From contig NZ_CP031417.1 of the NCBI RefSeq assembly GCF_003367395.1, positions 3,844,001-3,908,000 on the forward strand: DNA of 64,000 nt, in the 5' to 3' direction. Positions 27,542 to 36,864 of this stretch are shown here, piece by piece. Within the stretch, counting starts at the first letter, position 1. The number at the start of each line of letters is the position of its first letter. The position numbers and the translations under genes were made by a program. The notes below the pieces were generated by a model. The model was not told the origin of the DNA. It did no database searches and was given only the letters and a program-made list of their open reading frames with translations. The DNA comes from Pseudolabrys taiwanensis (GTDB lineage: Bacteria; Pseudomonadota; Alphaproteobacteria; Rhizobiales; Xanthobacteraceae).

Positions 27542-29332
27542 TTATGACTTTCCGCCGGGCCGGATGGCGGCGAATAGCTGCTTTGCAGCGCCGGCGATGA
27601 TGCTGCTCTCATCCGGATCGATCTTCAGCAAAGCTGATGCAAAATGCTTGGCCTGCTGCAACGTAATATGGGGCGGTAACGGCGGGACATTCGGGTCAGT
27701 CCTGAATTCCAGCACTACAGGCCGATCCGATGTCAATGCCTCCTCCCAGGCGCGGGCGACGCCGCCCGGCTCATCGATATACATCCCTTTGAGACCGATC
27801 AGCTCGGCGAACCTATGGTACGGTACGTTCGGGATTTTCTGCGACGCGTCGAACTTTGGATCGCCTTCCATGACGCGCTGCTCCCACGTAACCTGATTAA
27901 GGTCTTCGTTGTTCCAGACGGCGCAAACCCACACGGGATTCCGCCACTCTTTCCAATACTTGGCGACGGTGATCAACTCGGCCATGTTATTCATTTGCAT
28001 CGCGCCATCGCCGACCAGCGCGATCACCGGCCGATCGGGGTAGGCCAATTTTGCCGAAATGGCATACGGCACTGCCGCGCCCATCGACGCCAGCCCGCCT
28101 GAAAGCGAGCATTTCATGCCGCGCCGCACTTTAATGTCCCGCGCATACCAGTTGGCGCATGATCCGGAATCGCTGGTGACGATCGCATCGCCTGGAAGCC
28201 GCGGCGACAACTCCCACGTCACCCGCTGCGGGTTGATCGGCGAGGCCTCTGCGAGCGCCCGCTGCTCCAAAGTCTGCCACCACTCCGTGGTCCATCCGGC
28301 GATAGTCTTGCGCCAGCCGCCATCGGTCTTTTGCTCAAGCATCGGCAGCAGCGCGCGCAAAGTCTCGACGCTGTCGCCGATGAGGTTGAGCTCCATCGGA
28401 TAGCGGAGGCTCAGCATGTCGGCTTTGAGATCGATCTGCACGCCCCGGGCTTGGCCTTCCTTCGGCAGGAACTCCGCATAGGGAAAGCCGGAGCCGACCA
28501 TTAGCAGGGTGTCGCACTCGGCCATCAGGTCGTAGCTAGGCTTGGTGCCGAGCAGGCCGATCGGGCCGGTTACCCAAGGCAGATCGTCCGGCAGCGCCGC
28601 CTTGCCGAGGAGCGCCTTGGCGCAGCCCGCGCCGAGCCGATCGGCAACGGCCATCAGTTCGTCCGTGGCGGCGAGCGCGCCGGCGCCGACCAGCATCGCG
28701 ACCTTATTGCCCTTGTTGAGGATATCCGCGGCGCGGCGCAGATCGGCTTCGAAGGGCACGACCCGCGGCGCTGTATAGCCGACGCCCGAATGCAAGGTAC
28801 CATGCGCGCGCGGCGGCTCTTCGTAGGGCATTTCCTGAAGATCGTTCGGAAGCACCACCGCCGTCACCCGCCGTTCGCCGACGGCGATGCGCACCGCGCG
28901 GTCAATGAGGTGACGCACCTGCGCGGGTGCCGACGCCTGCTGCACGAAAGCACCGGCGACGTCGTGCAACAGCGCCGGCAAATCGACCTCCTGCTGATAG
29001 TGGCCTCCTATGGCGTTGCGCGCCTGCTGTCCGCAGAGCGCCAGCACCGGCATGTGGTCAAGTCGAGCATCGTAGAGCCCGGTGACGAGATGCGTTGCGC
29101 CCGGCCCGGACGTGGCGATGCAGACGCCGAGTTCGCCGGTGAATTTGGCATGCGCCGACGCCATAAAGGCGGCCATTTCCTCGTGCCGCGCCTGCACGAA
29201 CTCGATCTTGCCCTTAGCGCGCTGCAAGGCGCCAAACACCCCGTTGATGCCATCGCCCGGGTAACCGAAGATGCGGCGCACGCCCCACGAAGCGAGGCGT
29301 TGCACGATAAAATCGCTAACGGTTTGCGACAT
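27542..29332 (-). CDS. Thiamine diphosphate-dependent enzyme, PoxB/acetolactate-synthase-like
   Basis: 596 residues in the three-domain order of the family: N-terminal pyrimidine-binding domain (GYPGDGINGVFGAL with the catalytic Glu in QARHEEMAAF), central domain, and C-terminal diphosphate domain with VGDGAMQMNNMAEL..WNNEDLN, the GDG-x(~27)-NN cofactor motif. The pattern resembles pyruvate oxidase/dehydrogenase (PoxB) and the broad set of thiamine diphosphate enzymes in Rhizobiales; the true substrate is uncertain. ATG 29332 follows GAGG. It stands alone between convergent and divergent neighbours. Confidence 0.87.
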   Translation of the reverse strand: MSQTVSDFIVQRLASWGVRRIFGYPGDGINGVFGALQRAKGKIEFVQARHEEMAAFMASAHAKFTGELGVCIATSGPGATHLVTGLYDARLDHMPVLALCGQQARNAIGGHYQQEVDLPALLHDVAGAFVQQASAPAQVRHLIDRAVRIAVGERRVTAVVLPNDLQEMPYEEPPRAHGTLHSGVGYTAPRVVPFEADLRRAADILNKGNKVAMLVGAGALAATDELMAVADRLGAGCAKALLGKAALPDDLPWVTGPIGLLGTKPSYDLMAECDTLLMVGSGFPYAEFLPKEGQARGVQIDLKADMLSLRYPMELNLIGDSVETLRALLPMLEQKTDGGWRKTIAGWTTEWWQTLEQRALAEASPINPQRVTWELSPRLPGDAIVTSDSGSCANWYARDIKVRRGMKCSLSGGLASMGAAVPYAISAKLAYPDRPVIALVGDGAMQMNNMAELITVAKYWKEWRNPVWVCAVWNNEDLNQVTWEQRVMEGDPKFDASQKIPNVPYHRFAELIGLKGMYIDEPGGVARAWEEALTSDRPVVLEFRTDPNVPPLPPHITLQQAKHFASALLKIDPDESSIIAGAAKQLFAAIRPGGKS

Positions 29333-29491
29333 GGGACCTCGGAGAAGATGGCTGCCTGGAAGAAGACGGTTGATTGAAGGTCAACCGCCGAATTTCCGTG
29401 CAGTTCCTGAGTACGCCTGAAATGCGCTGCGGCGGGAACATGCGCGTGGCTCTGTCGGTTTGTGTGTGAGGGGGCAGTCACGGAGAACACC

Positions 29492-29710
29492 ATGAGCATC
29501 GCTGCATATAGTGTGAAGCGCGCAAAGGACGGTTGGAGCGTGGAACACGACGGCGAGTTGGGCGGCTCCTACATCTCTAAGGAGGCCGCCTTTGAAGCGA
29601 TCGCCATGGCCGCTTCCAACGCCATAAAGGACGGTCACGAGGTTAGGATCGTAGTTCCCGGCCATGAGGGCAAGGAAGCCGCTCTAGGGGTGCCACGCAC
29701 GCCTCGTTAG
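29492..29710 (+). CDS. DUF2188-like small protein
   Basis: 72 residues: YSVKRAKDGWSVEHDGELGG, SKEAAFEAIAMAASNAIKDG and EVRIVVPGHEG, the W.V......S...sK.eA...A...A......v.I..pdG pattern of DUF2188. ATG 29492 is preceded by ACGGAGA. Proteins of this family are small, cytosolic and of unknown role. It is divergent from the PoxB-like gene. Confidence 0.72.
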   Translation: MSIAAYSVKRAKDGWSVEHDGELGGSYISKEAAFEAIAMAASNAIKDGHEVRIVVPGHEGKEAALGVPRTPR

Positions 29711-29988
29711 TCGACGCATCATCGGGTTGGTTTTGCATACCAAGAGACCAAGGACCGGCCTTTCCTTAAGGACCGACACTTCCAGTTTGTTCTGAGCGAT
29801 CTATTGCGGACAGCCGAAGCAGGGCTCGCCACAAGTTACGCGGCGACTGGCGCCGGCATCGCCATCTCTCGCGGCACAAGCGCGGTGCGGAAAGGGGCGA
29901 GTGCCGCCGTCGTTGCGATCTGCCGTCAAATTTTCTTGAGAATATCGCAAGGATGCCGCTACCAAGGTTCTATTCGAGCCGCCGCGAG

Positions 29989-31506
29989 TTACCATTTCTT
30001 CCCGAAAACCGGCGTCAACGATTTGAAGTACGGTTCGAGCGCGCCGCGCTCCGCCGGAGTCAATCGAGCCAAATAGCGTTCGAGCTGCGCCGCCAGCGGT
30101 TTGCTGTTTGCCGAATTGGCGAGCGCCAGTCCGGCGAAGGCGAAGATGGCGCTATCCACGTTCGTCATCACGCCGCCCGGCGTGGCGACTTCGGGACGCC
30201 CCATCGAGCTGACGAGCGTCGCGGTCGTGAGCATCGCCAGCTCCTTACCACGTAGTGCGGCCGCCTGATTCATCGCGACCTGCATGCTGAAGTCGAACTC
30301 GAACGCCGGGTTCGGCGGATACTTCTCACCCAGCATGTTCAAAGCTGCGGCATCGCCGCTCGCGGCCATATCGACCAACCCGGACAGATCTTCTTTGCGG
30401 GGGGCGTTGCCGGCCCGCAAGATCTGGGTCGCCAATTCGTAGGTCGTCAGCGGGAGCTGTCGAACGTCGACCCCGATCCGTTGCAGCGTGTTTTTCGCGG
30501 TCTGATCACCGCGGCGTGCGAGATCGACCATCTCCAGCGAATAATGGGACATCCGGGCGTAAGAAAGAAGAAAACTTTCGCGTGGTGTGTAGGCGCCAAC
30601 TTTCATGCCTCCGGCCGGTGTGGGAGCACGCATGAGCTTCACCTCCGTCGCGCCCTGGCCGTAGAATGCTACGTAATGCCCCGCCTCGGCGATACCGATC
30701 CGTTCGGCGATGGCCATCCAAAGAATCGCCCGGTCGCGCTGACGTTGATAAGCTGGGTTGTTGATCATGTTCGACGCCAGCGCGTAGGCGCAGATGCCGC
30801 AGCCGAAGTAATAGCCGGCTTCGAAACGGCCGAGCGCCGCAGGCATGTCGTCCTTCGACATTGCCAAGTAACCGGACATCAGCAGCATCAGCGCCTTCGT
30901 CGCGTCGGCATTGGGTTGCGCAGCGTCGAAAGCCTTCTTGGTAACCTCGTCGAGCGTGCCGACAGCCCATTGGTCGGCCGGCTCTCGGCGTTTGATCCAG
31001 GGCGGCGCGATATCGGTCGAATTTTGCGCCAGCCCAACCAGGATGCGCTGCGTGTAAAGCGCCCTATCGGCGGCCGGACCGGATTGTTGCGAGGACGACG
31101 GCGGCCGGACCGGAGCGGGGGCCGGGGCAGGCTCGGGCACGGCCGGGGGCGATGCTGGCGGGGCCGGCTGCGGAGCTGGCGCCGGTGGAGTCGGGGCTGG
31201 TTGCGGCGGGGCGGGAGCCGGCCGCGGCTCGGGAGCAGTTTGCTTTGGTGGCTCGGGCGGCACCGCCTTCGGCTGCAACGCATAGACGACTGCACCAAGC
31301 GCGGCAACGCCGACGGCGGCCAGCACGCCGGGGTGCTTGTACCACTGCACAGGCGGTGGTGGCTCCTGCCGTTGACCACCGGTGGCTAAGTCGGACGATG
31401 AGGCAGCACTACTCTTAGCCTCGCGCGACGCGCAGATTGGGCAGGTCTCGTGTGCGCCGGCGTCGAAGGGGTGCCCCTGGACGCAACGAACCATTCGCCG
31501 GGTCAT
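29989..31506 (-). CDS. Zinc-ribbon, single-pass membrane protein with Pro-rich linker and helical repeats (third gene of the ExbB-type operon)
   Basis: 505 residues. The N terminus has CVQGHPFDAG then CPICAS, a probable zinc ribbon. A membrane segment follows at about residues 60-80 (LAAVGVAALGAVVYAL), then a long Pro/Ala linker (about 85-140), then a helical region (about 150-505) with Sel1/TPR-like features. The ribbon side would be cytoplasmic and the repeats periplasmic. Its start overlaps the stop of the coiled-coil gene upstream by 4 bp. I recognise no family for the whole protein. Confidence 0.7.
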   Translation of the reverse strand: MTRRMVRCVQGHPFDAGAHETCPICASREAKSSAASSSDLATGGQRQEPPPPVQWYKHPGVLAAVGVAALGAVVYALQPKAVPPEPPKQTAPEPRPAPAPPQPAPTPPAPAPQPAPPASPPAVPEPAPAPAPVRPPSSSQQSGPAADRALYTQRILVGLAQNSTDIAPPWIKRREPADQWAVGTLDEVTKKAFDAAQPNADATKALMLLMSGYLAMSKDDMPAALGRFEAGYYFGCGICAYALASNMINNPAYQRQRDRAILWMAIAERIGIAEAGHYVAFYGQGATEVKLMRAPTPAGGMKVGAYTPRESFLLSYARMSHYSLEMVDLARRGDQTAKNTLQRIGVDVRQLPLTTYELATQILRAGNAPRKEDLSGLVDMAASGDAAALNMLGEKYPPNPAFEFDFSMQVAMNQAAALRGKELAMLTTATLVSSMGRPEVATPGGVMTNVDSAIFAFAGLALANSANSKPLAAQLERYLARLTPAERGALEPYFKSLTPVFGKKW

Positions 31507-33248
31507 CGGGGCGCGTTTCCTTTCGTGATCTTCATGGCGCTCGCATAGTCGTCGAGCTTGATCGTGCCGGCCATCACGCGGTTGGCGATGAACGAGGCAA
31601 ACTCCGGCGGAAAGCCCTTGCTGCTCATCTGCGCGACCAGATCATCGCGTTTGACGGTCGCGGGTGGAGCAGCGGCGCCAGGCGATGGCGGCTGCATCAC
31701 CAATCCGATCCACTGCGAGGCAACGCCGGCGGTGATGGCGCCGGTCTCGCTCATCGACCTGAGCAGCGCGATCATGCGGCCGGGATTTTCCGCGGGCGCC
31801 GGCGCGTTCCGCGTCGATGCGGGAGTCGGCTGTTTTTCGACGCTCCGGATGCGACGCTCCAATTCGTCGGCGCTCCACCAGCCGCGTGAGGCGCGCGTAA
31901 GAAACTCCTGGGCGAGAAGCGGCGGGACGGCCGCCGCGGTCAGTCGCCGTCGGGAAGCGTCGAGCGTGTCGGCGCTGGGCGTGATACCTGCGGAATTTCC
32001 CGATTTAGGGGGTGTGAGCAGTGCCGCATAGTCGGTCAGTTGCGACTGGTTGATACTCCCGGCCGCGAACCTTCCCGTCAGATCGTCGATCAACCGGTTC
32101 GTGGCTTCCGTATTCGTAGCCTGCTGCTGCGACGGCGCCGCGTTGAGGCGAACGCGGTACATCTGAGAGAGAATCTTCGCGACCTCCTTGCGGTACACGG
32201 CAGAGTCGGGAGCGCAGGTCAGAGAATCGCAGGGAGCATTGTCGATCCGCTGCTGGAACCAGCGCTGCTCGTCCGCGCTCAGTTGCTGTTGAATGAGACC
32301 GTTCTCTGTCGCCTTGATTACAGTGAGAAGACGAAAGGGATTGCTCCTGCCGATTTGGACCGAAGCGGAGATCGTCCCGCTGTTGGTGGCAAGGGCACGG
32401 AATTCGGCAGCGCAATAGCTGCGGTTCAAACTCGGGCCGTCGGAATTGTTCGCCGCGCTCCTGGTTTCGGCATTCAGATACGCGGCGTAGACCGCAAGAA
32501 CCTCTCCGCTGCGCACTCGTCTCGCATTCCATGCACTGCTGAAGGTCAACCCGACGGCCGGGTCGCGATCCGCAAACCTCCGAGCATAATCGTCATAACC
32601 GCGCTCACGCAGAGGGCCGCGCGAGATCGGATCGAATGGTTGAGCCCCGGATTCCGGTACAAGCGAGGCCACGCTCGAGCCGTCAGGGAGTCTGCGCGAG
32701 ACTCTCAGATCGATGATCGCATCGCCGCAGTCGGGATATCGTAGCTCCAGGAACACGGCTGTCGCGTCTTCCCAGGTCTTCAATTGCTCCTGCAGCGCGA
32801 CGATCTTCGCCTGCAGCACCGCAGGATCGAAAGCCCGTAGCCGCGCCACCTCTTCCTTCAAAGCCTGCGCCTCGGACTCGAGACGCGCGCGCTCTGCTTC
32901 GACCCGCTTGAGCTGCGATACCGACTGATCGAGCCGCGTCTGCAGCCGCGCTATATCGCCTTCGGCCTGGGCGAGCTTGGCGAGGCTGACTTCGATCTGG
33001 CGCTGCAACGCATCGAGGTCCTGCTTGGTGAAATCGCCTTTCTTCATGCGGTCCACGACGCCCGCAAGCTCCTGGCGCACACCCCCGATCGACCTGTTGA
33101 CGATGGCGGCGATCTGCTCCGCAGTGAAGTCCGGGATGTAGTACTGCATGGCGAAGACCATCAGGATGAGGAAGGCGCCCATGGCCTTCGTCATCACCGC
33201 CATCAGCGCGACTTCGCTGGTGTCGGACTGGCGCCGCCGCCGCTTCAT
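31503..33248 (-). CDS. MotB-position protein: one membrane helix, coiled coil, no OmpA domain
   Basis: 581 residues from ATG 33248, whose ATGA overlaps the upstream channel gene. A basic N terminus (KRRRRQSDTSE) precedes one membrane helix (KAMGAFLILMVFAMQYYIP, about residues 18-36), as in MotB, TolR and ExbD partners. A coiled coil follows (about 80-150). The rest includes a globular region with several Cys and a Pro-rich linker near residue 480. I see no OmpA-like peptidoglycan-binding domain. The Asp that carries protons in MotB aligns by eye with Val, so any ion route must use another residue, for example the Glu near position 12. Operon order implies it pairs with the MotA/ExbB-like protein. 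Confidence 0.72.
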   Translation of the reverse strand: MKRRRRQSDTSEVALMAVMTKAMGAFLILMVFAMQYYIPDFTAEQIAAIVNRSIGGVRQELAGVVDRMKKGDFTKQDLDALQRQIEVSLAKLAQAEGDIARLQTRLDQSVSQLKRVEAERARLESEAQALKEEVARLRAFDPAVLQAKIVALQEQLKTWEDATAVFLELRYPDCGDAIIDLRVSRRLPDGSSVASLVPESGAQPFDPISRGPLRERGYDDYARRFADRDPAVGLTFSSAWNARRVRSGEVLAVYAAYLNAETRSAANNSDGPSLNRSYCAAEFRALATNSGTISASVQIGRSNPFRLLTVIKATENGLIQQQLSADEQRWFQQRIDNAPCDSLTCAPDSAVYRKEVAKILSQMYRVRLNAAPSQQQATNTEATNRLIDDLTGRFAAGSINQSQLTDYAALLTPPKSGNSAGITPSADTLDASRRRLTAAAVPPLLAQEFLTRASRGWWSADELERRIRSVEKQPTPASTRNAPAPAENPGRMIALLRSMSETGAITAGVASQWIGLVMQPPSPGAAAPPATVKRDDLVAQMSSKGFPPEFASFIANRVMAGTIKLDDYASAMKITKGNAPR

Positions 33249-34114
33249 GACGCGGCGCCCGGCATCTCCTGATCGATGTAGACGCGGTTGATCAGGTTCG
33301 CGAGGCAATATTGGCCCGCGGCGTTGAGTGCCAGTTCCTCCTGCTCCTGGACGCTGTGCTGCGCGAAAGCCAGGATGGCGCTGGCGAGAAGCGCGACCAG
33401 CGTCGTGTAGAACGACACCGACAGCCCGCCGACGACGCGTCCGAGATCCATGTTCTTGGGATCGATCAGATGCAGCGCCAGCGACAAGCCGATGACGGTG
33501 CCGAGGAAGCCGATGGTCGGGATCAGCCACGCCATGTAGCGCAGCATCTGGTAACGCAGATCGACGCGATCACTCATCAGGCTCAGCGCATTGGTCAGCA
33601 GCGTCATCGACTGCTCGACCGATTTGCTGGCCTGTAGCTGCAGGATCGTCATGTCCATCAACGCCGGCAGGAAGCCGCTGTCTGCATCGTGCAGCGGCGC
33701 GACACGGATGCGGATCGGCCCGAGCTCGTGGACTTCGAGCATCGTCGTCGAATCTTCGGGCAGAAATTTCGCGGCGAGGAAGGCGCGCTCTCGCTGTGTC
33801 ATCCGCCAACGCACGAACAGATCAGCGAGCGACCAGGCCAGCAGCAGATAAGTGATGTTCTGAATCGTGAAGGGATACGGGAAGATGCTGTAGGGCTGAC
33901 GGTCTAATAAAAGGGCAGCACCTGCCGAGCCATAAGGCAGAATCAGTGTGAGCAATGTGATCACGGCCGCCGCTGCACACATCGCGATCATCCTGGCGCG
34001 GCTGCGTGACGGAACAGCGGGCCAGATCGGGTTGAACGGATCTGAAAGCGGATCAGACGATGTGGGTAGCCCGACGACCGGGGGATGTGCACCGGCAGCA
34101 TTATCGCTCGTCAA
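33245..34114 (-). CDS. MotA/TolQ/ExbB-family channel protein
   Basis: 289 residues with about four membrane helices: two in the N-terminal half (about 41-70 and 80-101) and two in the C-terminal half. The last two carry the family signatures MAWLIPTIGFLGTVIGLSLA and SVSFYTTLVALLASAILAF (the conserved G-LGT-IG and TT-AL patterns lining the ion path). Such proteins form pentameric stators that couple proton or sodium flow to work on a partner. It is the first gene of a three-gene overlapping operon and lacks the long cytosolic tail of ZorA. No flagellar, Tol or TonB genes are nearby. Confidence 0.85.
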   Translation of the reverse strand: MTSDNAAGAHPPVVGLPTSSDPLSDPFNPIWPAVPSRSRARMIAMCAAAAVITLLTLILPYGSAGAALLLDRQPYSIFPYPFTIQNITYLLLAWSLADLFVRWRMTQRERAFLAAKFLPEDSTTMLEVHELGPIRIRVAPLHDADSGFLPALMDMTILQLQASKSVEQSMTLLTNALSLMSDRVDLRYQMLRYMAWLIPTIGFLGTVIGLSLALHLIDPKNMDLGRVVGGLSVSFYTTLVALLASAILAFAQHSVQEQEELALNAAGQYCLANLINRVYIDQEMPGAAS

Positions 34115-34398
34115 TGCAATATCTCCTGCGGGCGATCCGCGTTGTTACAATCGTCACAAAATACGAACAGACATCGGAAGGGCGAATTCCGAGCGACAGA
34201 GAGTTGCCCCAGCACGGCGGTAATAATTGCAAGTGATACATGTTCTGTAAACTTGAAAATGTACCGATTGCGTGGCGCATCGAACGACGTCCGTAGAACT
34301 GCGCGATACGCCGGCGCGGCCATGACGACAGCCTTCGCGGCGGCAGCTAATGAAACCCGGCAGCGCATTCGTCGAAACAGCTTTCGTGGGGAAATCGG

Positions 34399-34902
34399 AT
34401 GAGCGACCTGATTGCAGCCGATGCACTGAAACTCTACTTCGTGCGGCTCGCGCAGAAGCAAACTGCCATCGGCATCTTCTACGCGACATGGAATAGTCTC
34501 GGCTCGCTTCTGCCGCCGGTAGTCGACGTTTCCGACTGCGAGGCCATCGAACTCGACTGCCTCGGCGGCATCGTATTCTCGGGCGCTCCCGTGCTTCATG
34601 TGCCGTCTGATCGCCATTCGTTCACAGCCCTAGCCTACTCCGAACATTCATGTGTATTGACGGGATTCTTCCCGCAGATTCTAGCCGACGACGGCTCCGG
34701 CGAATGTGCGGACTATGCGGTGTTCGAACCTGTCCGCCGCGCACCGGACTATCGGGCCCTTGCGGCGGCCATGAGCAACGGTGAATTGCTCGAGGATTGG
34801 AGCCAGACTCTCAGCATGTTTGACGCGGGCCAAAGTGCATGGAAGATGGCCGTAAGGGAGGAGTTGGAGCGCCGCGGCGTGCCCTACGCGCCGATCGAAT
34901 AG
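34399..34902 (+). CDS. Hypothetical protein of 167 residues
   Basis: A soluble-looking protein with no signal peptide. Its N-terminal segment DALKLYFVRLAQKQTAIGIF and a middle beta-rich part (SCVLTGFFPQIL) are well formed, and the C terminus is helical (WKMAVREELERRGVPYAPIE). I do not recognise the family. It is divergent from the ExbB-type operon (284 bases) and convergent with the VIT gene (89 bases). A role linked to either neighbour is possible but unsupported. Confidence 0.6.
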   Translation: MSDLIAADALKLYFVRLAQKQTAIGIFYATWNSLGSLLPPVVDVSDCEAIELDCLGGIVFSGAPVLHVPSDRHSFTALAYSEHSCVLTGFFPQILADDGSGECADYAVFEPVRRAPDYRALAAAMSNGELLEDWSQTLSMFDAGQSAWKMAVREELERRGVPYAPIE

Positions 34903-34991
34903 CTTCCAATACTCGATCCACGGACGATGCCGACGCCCGTTCTCCAGCGAACGGCGGCTGGATGTGAACGGCGCGGTGCTGCCAGCTTGAC

Positions 34992-36479
34992 TCAGCATTG
35001 CAGGCCGAACTGGCGCGCGAGCGTCCGCATCACCGGCTTGAGCTGTCCACGATCCTCCGGAAATAGTTCGCTGAGACCGTGGACGGCGACGGGCTCCGTC
35101 GGGCCAGCGGCGATCGCGAGCAGCGCGATCGCGATGTGCTCTGGTGTCAGATGCAAGCCGTAGGCCGCATCACGCACCGGTGTGTGGCGAGCGACCTCGC
35201 GCATCAGCTCTGCTGTCGAATCCGAAAGATGCGCCGGGTCGCCGCTGCGCAGCGCAAGTAGGCCATCGGGGCGCCAAGTAACAGTCTGCGCCGACCGGAT
35301 CAGCGATCGGCCCAAGTCCGAAAGCTCGGGCTCATAAACGGCCGCACGGCCACGATGTGCCAGCCAAGTGCGCCATCGAACGAGTAGTGGAGGAGTTTGA
35401 CGTGCGAAGAGCGGCCACCGCCAGACCGATCGTTCGGATCGCCCCGGTCGTGGCCGACCGGCAATATGATCGTCGTCGGGCGGCAGAACCGGAGCAACGG
35501 ACGTATCGGCAGGGATCTCGGGAGCCGTCGTCGCTGGGATCGGCCGCAACGGTCCACTGGAAGCCAACAGCGCAACCTTGCGCATCACGGGCAAGACACC
35601 GCTGGCTTCGCCATCCGGTCCGACGAAAACCAGGCTGGTCTCTGCCGTCATCAGGTTGGCAGAGAGCGCGAGTGTGCGAATCTCGTCACGATGCGCGGGA
35701 TCGATCGGGGCCTGGCCGAAAGCCGCGATCTTTCGGGTGGCTTCGAGTGCCACTTCAGCCGCTTCATCTTCGGCTGCGATCGATCGCCCAATGTTTGCTG
35801 GGACGGCCACTGCAACCGCAATTGGCCCCGCGCCGACTGCAATCACCGCATCGCGTGCAATTGCGTGCCCATCCACTCGAACATCGATATTCGGCTCAGC
35901 CTCGACGATCAGAGTCACCCTGTGGGAGATGTCTGTCAGGCGCGGTGACAGGTGATCCGGCAGAGCCGGCACGGCGCGGTCAGGGTCGGCGCCCGGACGG
36001 AGTGTCAGGACCGTGATGCCTGCTGGCAGCGCGACAACGCTCTCTGTCCGGACCAAGACATGCTCGCCGGGCAGGATGCCTGCGATCGAGAGCGTGCGCC
36101 AATCACCCTTGAGCTGCTCGAAGAGGATAGCGCGATGGCCGTCGACGGCCGCCGTGTCGTAGCGGTTCTCCGCGCGGCGACGCGCCTGCGCGCGGGCCCG
36201 CCAGATCCGATCGCCAATACCGACCGCAACGCCGTGCACAATCTCCCTGTCGATCGTCGGCGGAAGCGTTAGCACGGCCTCGATCAGAACGGTCTCCGTA
36301 TTGGAGAAACGGCGCTCGACGATCAGCCGCGCGGCAGGTGGCACCAGTCGAAGGCGCATCTCGGTGGCCGAAAGCAACAGAGGCGGCACTGGAATCGGCG
36401 CCGGACGCAGCAAAGGCGCGAGTGGGTCGGTTAGCCCGATGGGCCGGATCGATGGCCCGTCACCGCCGGAGCTGTCCAT
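34992..36479 (-). CDS. VIT-domain protein
   Basis: 495 residues. The N-terminal ~150 residues match the VIT fold of inter-alpha-trypsin-inhibitor proteins: RRFSNTETVLIEAVLTLPPT, VGIGDRIWRARAQARRRAE.RYDTA, and LSIAGILPGEHVLVRTES. Most VIT proteins continue with a von Willebrand A domain, but I find no DxSxS metal site, so the middle is divergent or different. There is no clear signal peptide or membrane anchor. It starts one base after the MerR-like gene stops, so the two are co-expressed. Confidence 0.75.
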   Translation of the reverse strand: MDSSGGDGPSIRPIGLTDPLAPLLRPAPIPVPPLLLSATEMRLRLVPPAARLIVERRFSNTETVLIEAVLTLPPTIDREIVHGVAVGIGDRIWRARAQARRRAENRYDTAAVDGHRAILFEQLKGDWRTLSIAGILPGEHVLVRTESVVALPAGITVLTLRPGADPDRAVPALPDHLSPRLTDISHRVTLIVEAEPNIDVRVDGHAIARDAVIAVGAGPIAVAVAVPANIGRSIAAEDEAAEVALEATRKIAAFGQAPIDPAHRDEIRTLALSANLMTAETSLVFVGPDGEASGVLPVMRKVALLASSGPLRPIPATTAPEIPADTSVAPVLPPDDDHIAGRPRPGRSERSVWRWPLFARQTPPLLVRWRTWLAHRGRAAVYEPELSDLGRSLIRSAQTVTWRPDGLLALRSGDPAHLSDSTAELMREVARHTPVRDAAYGLHLTPEHIAIALLAIAAGPTEPVAVHGLSELFPEDRGQLKPVMRTLARQFGLQC

Positions 36480-36480
36480 C

Positions 36481-36864
36481 CTACCCCTTCCCCGCGCCAG
36501 CCGTACGCCGACGCTTGATCGATCTTTGCTCTGTCAGCACCTCGCTCAGACGGACCTTGGCCAGATCGCCGAGGCGCTCGGCATCAGAGCAATTTCCGAT
36601 GATGTCGGGCGCGACCACCAACGTGATGCCGTCCGCTATGGGAATTGGCACGCCCTCCCGCGCGTTCATCAGCAACCGGATTGCAGCATTTGGAAATCCC
36701 AGTGTCTTAAGGCGCTGGAAGCGTCGGATCGCGCGCACATGCGGATCGCCATAGGTCGCATAAGTGCGTCCTCCCTCAGGTGCAGGCACGAAACCTTCCG
36801 CGATGAGAAAGCGGATCTGGCGAATGCTGACGTCGGCCGCCACAGAGAGTTCAGCAATCTTCAT
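36481..36864 (-). CDS. MerR-like transcriptional regulator
   Basis: 127 residues. The N terminus MKIAELSVAADVSIRQIRFL..GFVPAP..GRTYATYGDPHV is a MerR winged helix with the usual (R/K)-Y second half, and the helix RAIRRFQRLKTLGFPNAAIR follows. The C-terminal effector part is short, without the Cys pattern of metal sensors. The ATG overlaps the stop of the truncated hydrolase upstream by 4 bp. It is directly followed by the VIT gene, its probable target or partner. Confidence 0.8.
   Translation of the reverse strand: MKIAELSVAADVSIRQIRFLIAEGFVPAPEGGRTYATYGDPHVRAIRRFQRLKTLGFPNAAIRLLMNAREGVPIPIADGITLVVAPDIIGNCSDAERLGDLAKVRLSEVLTEQRSIKRRRTAGAGKG

Noticed and set aside
29989..34114. Zorya defence system
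   Set aside because: The channel protein lacks the long ZorA tail, the partner lacks a visible OmpA-like domain, and no ZorC/ZorD/ZorE helicase or nuclease is nearby.
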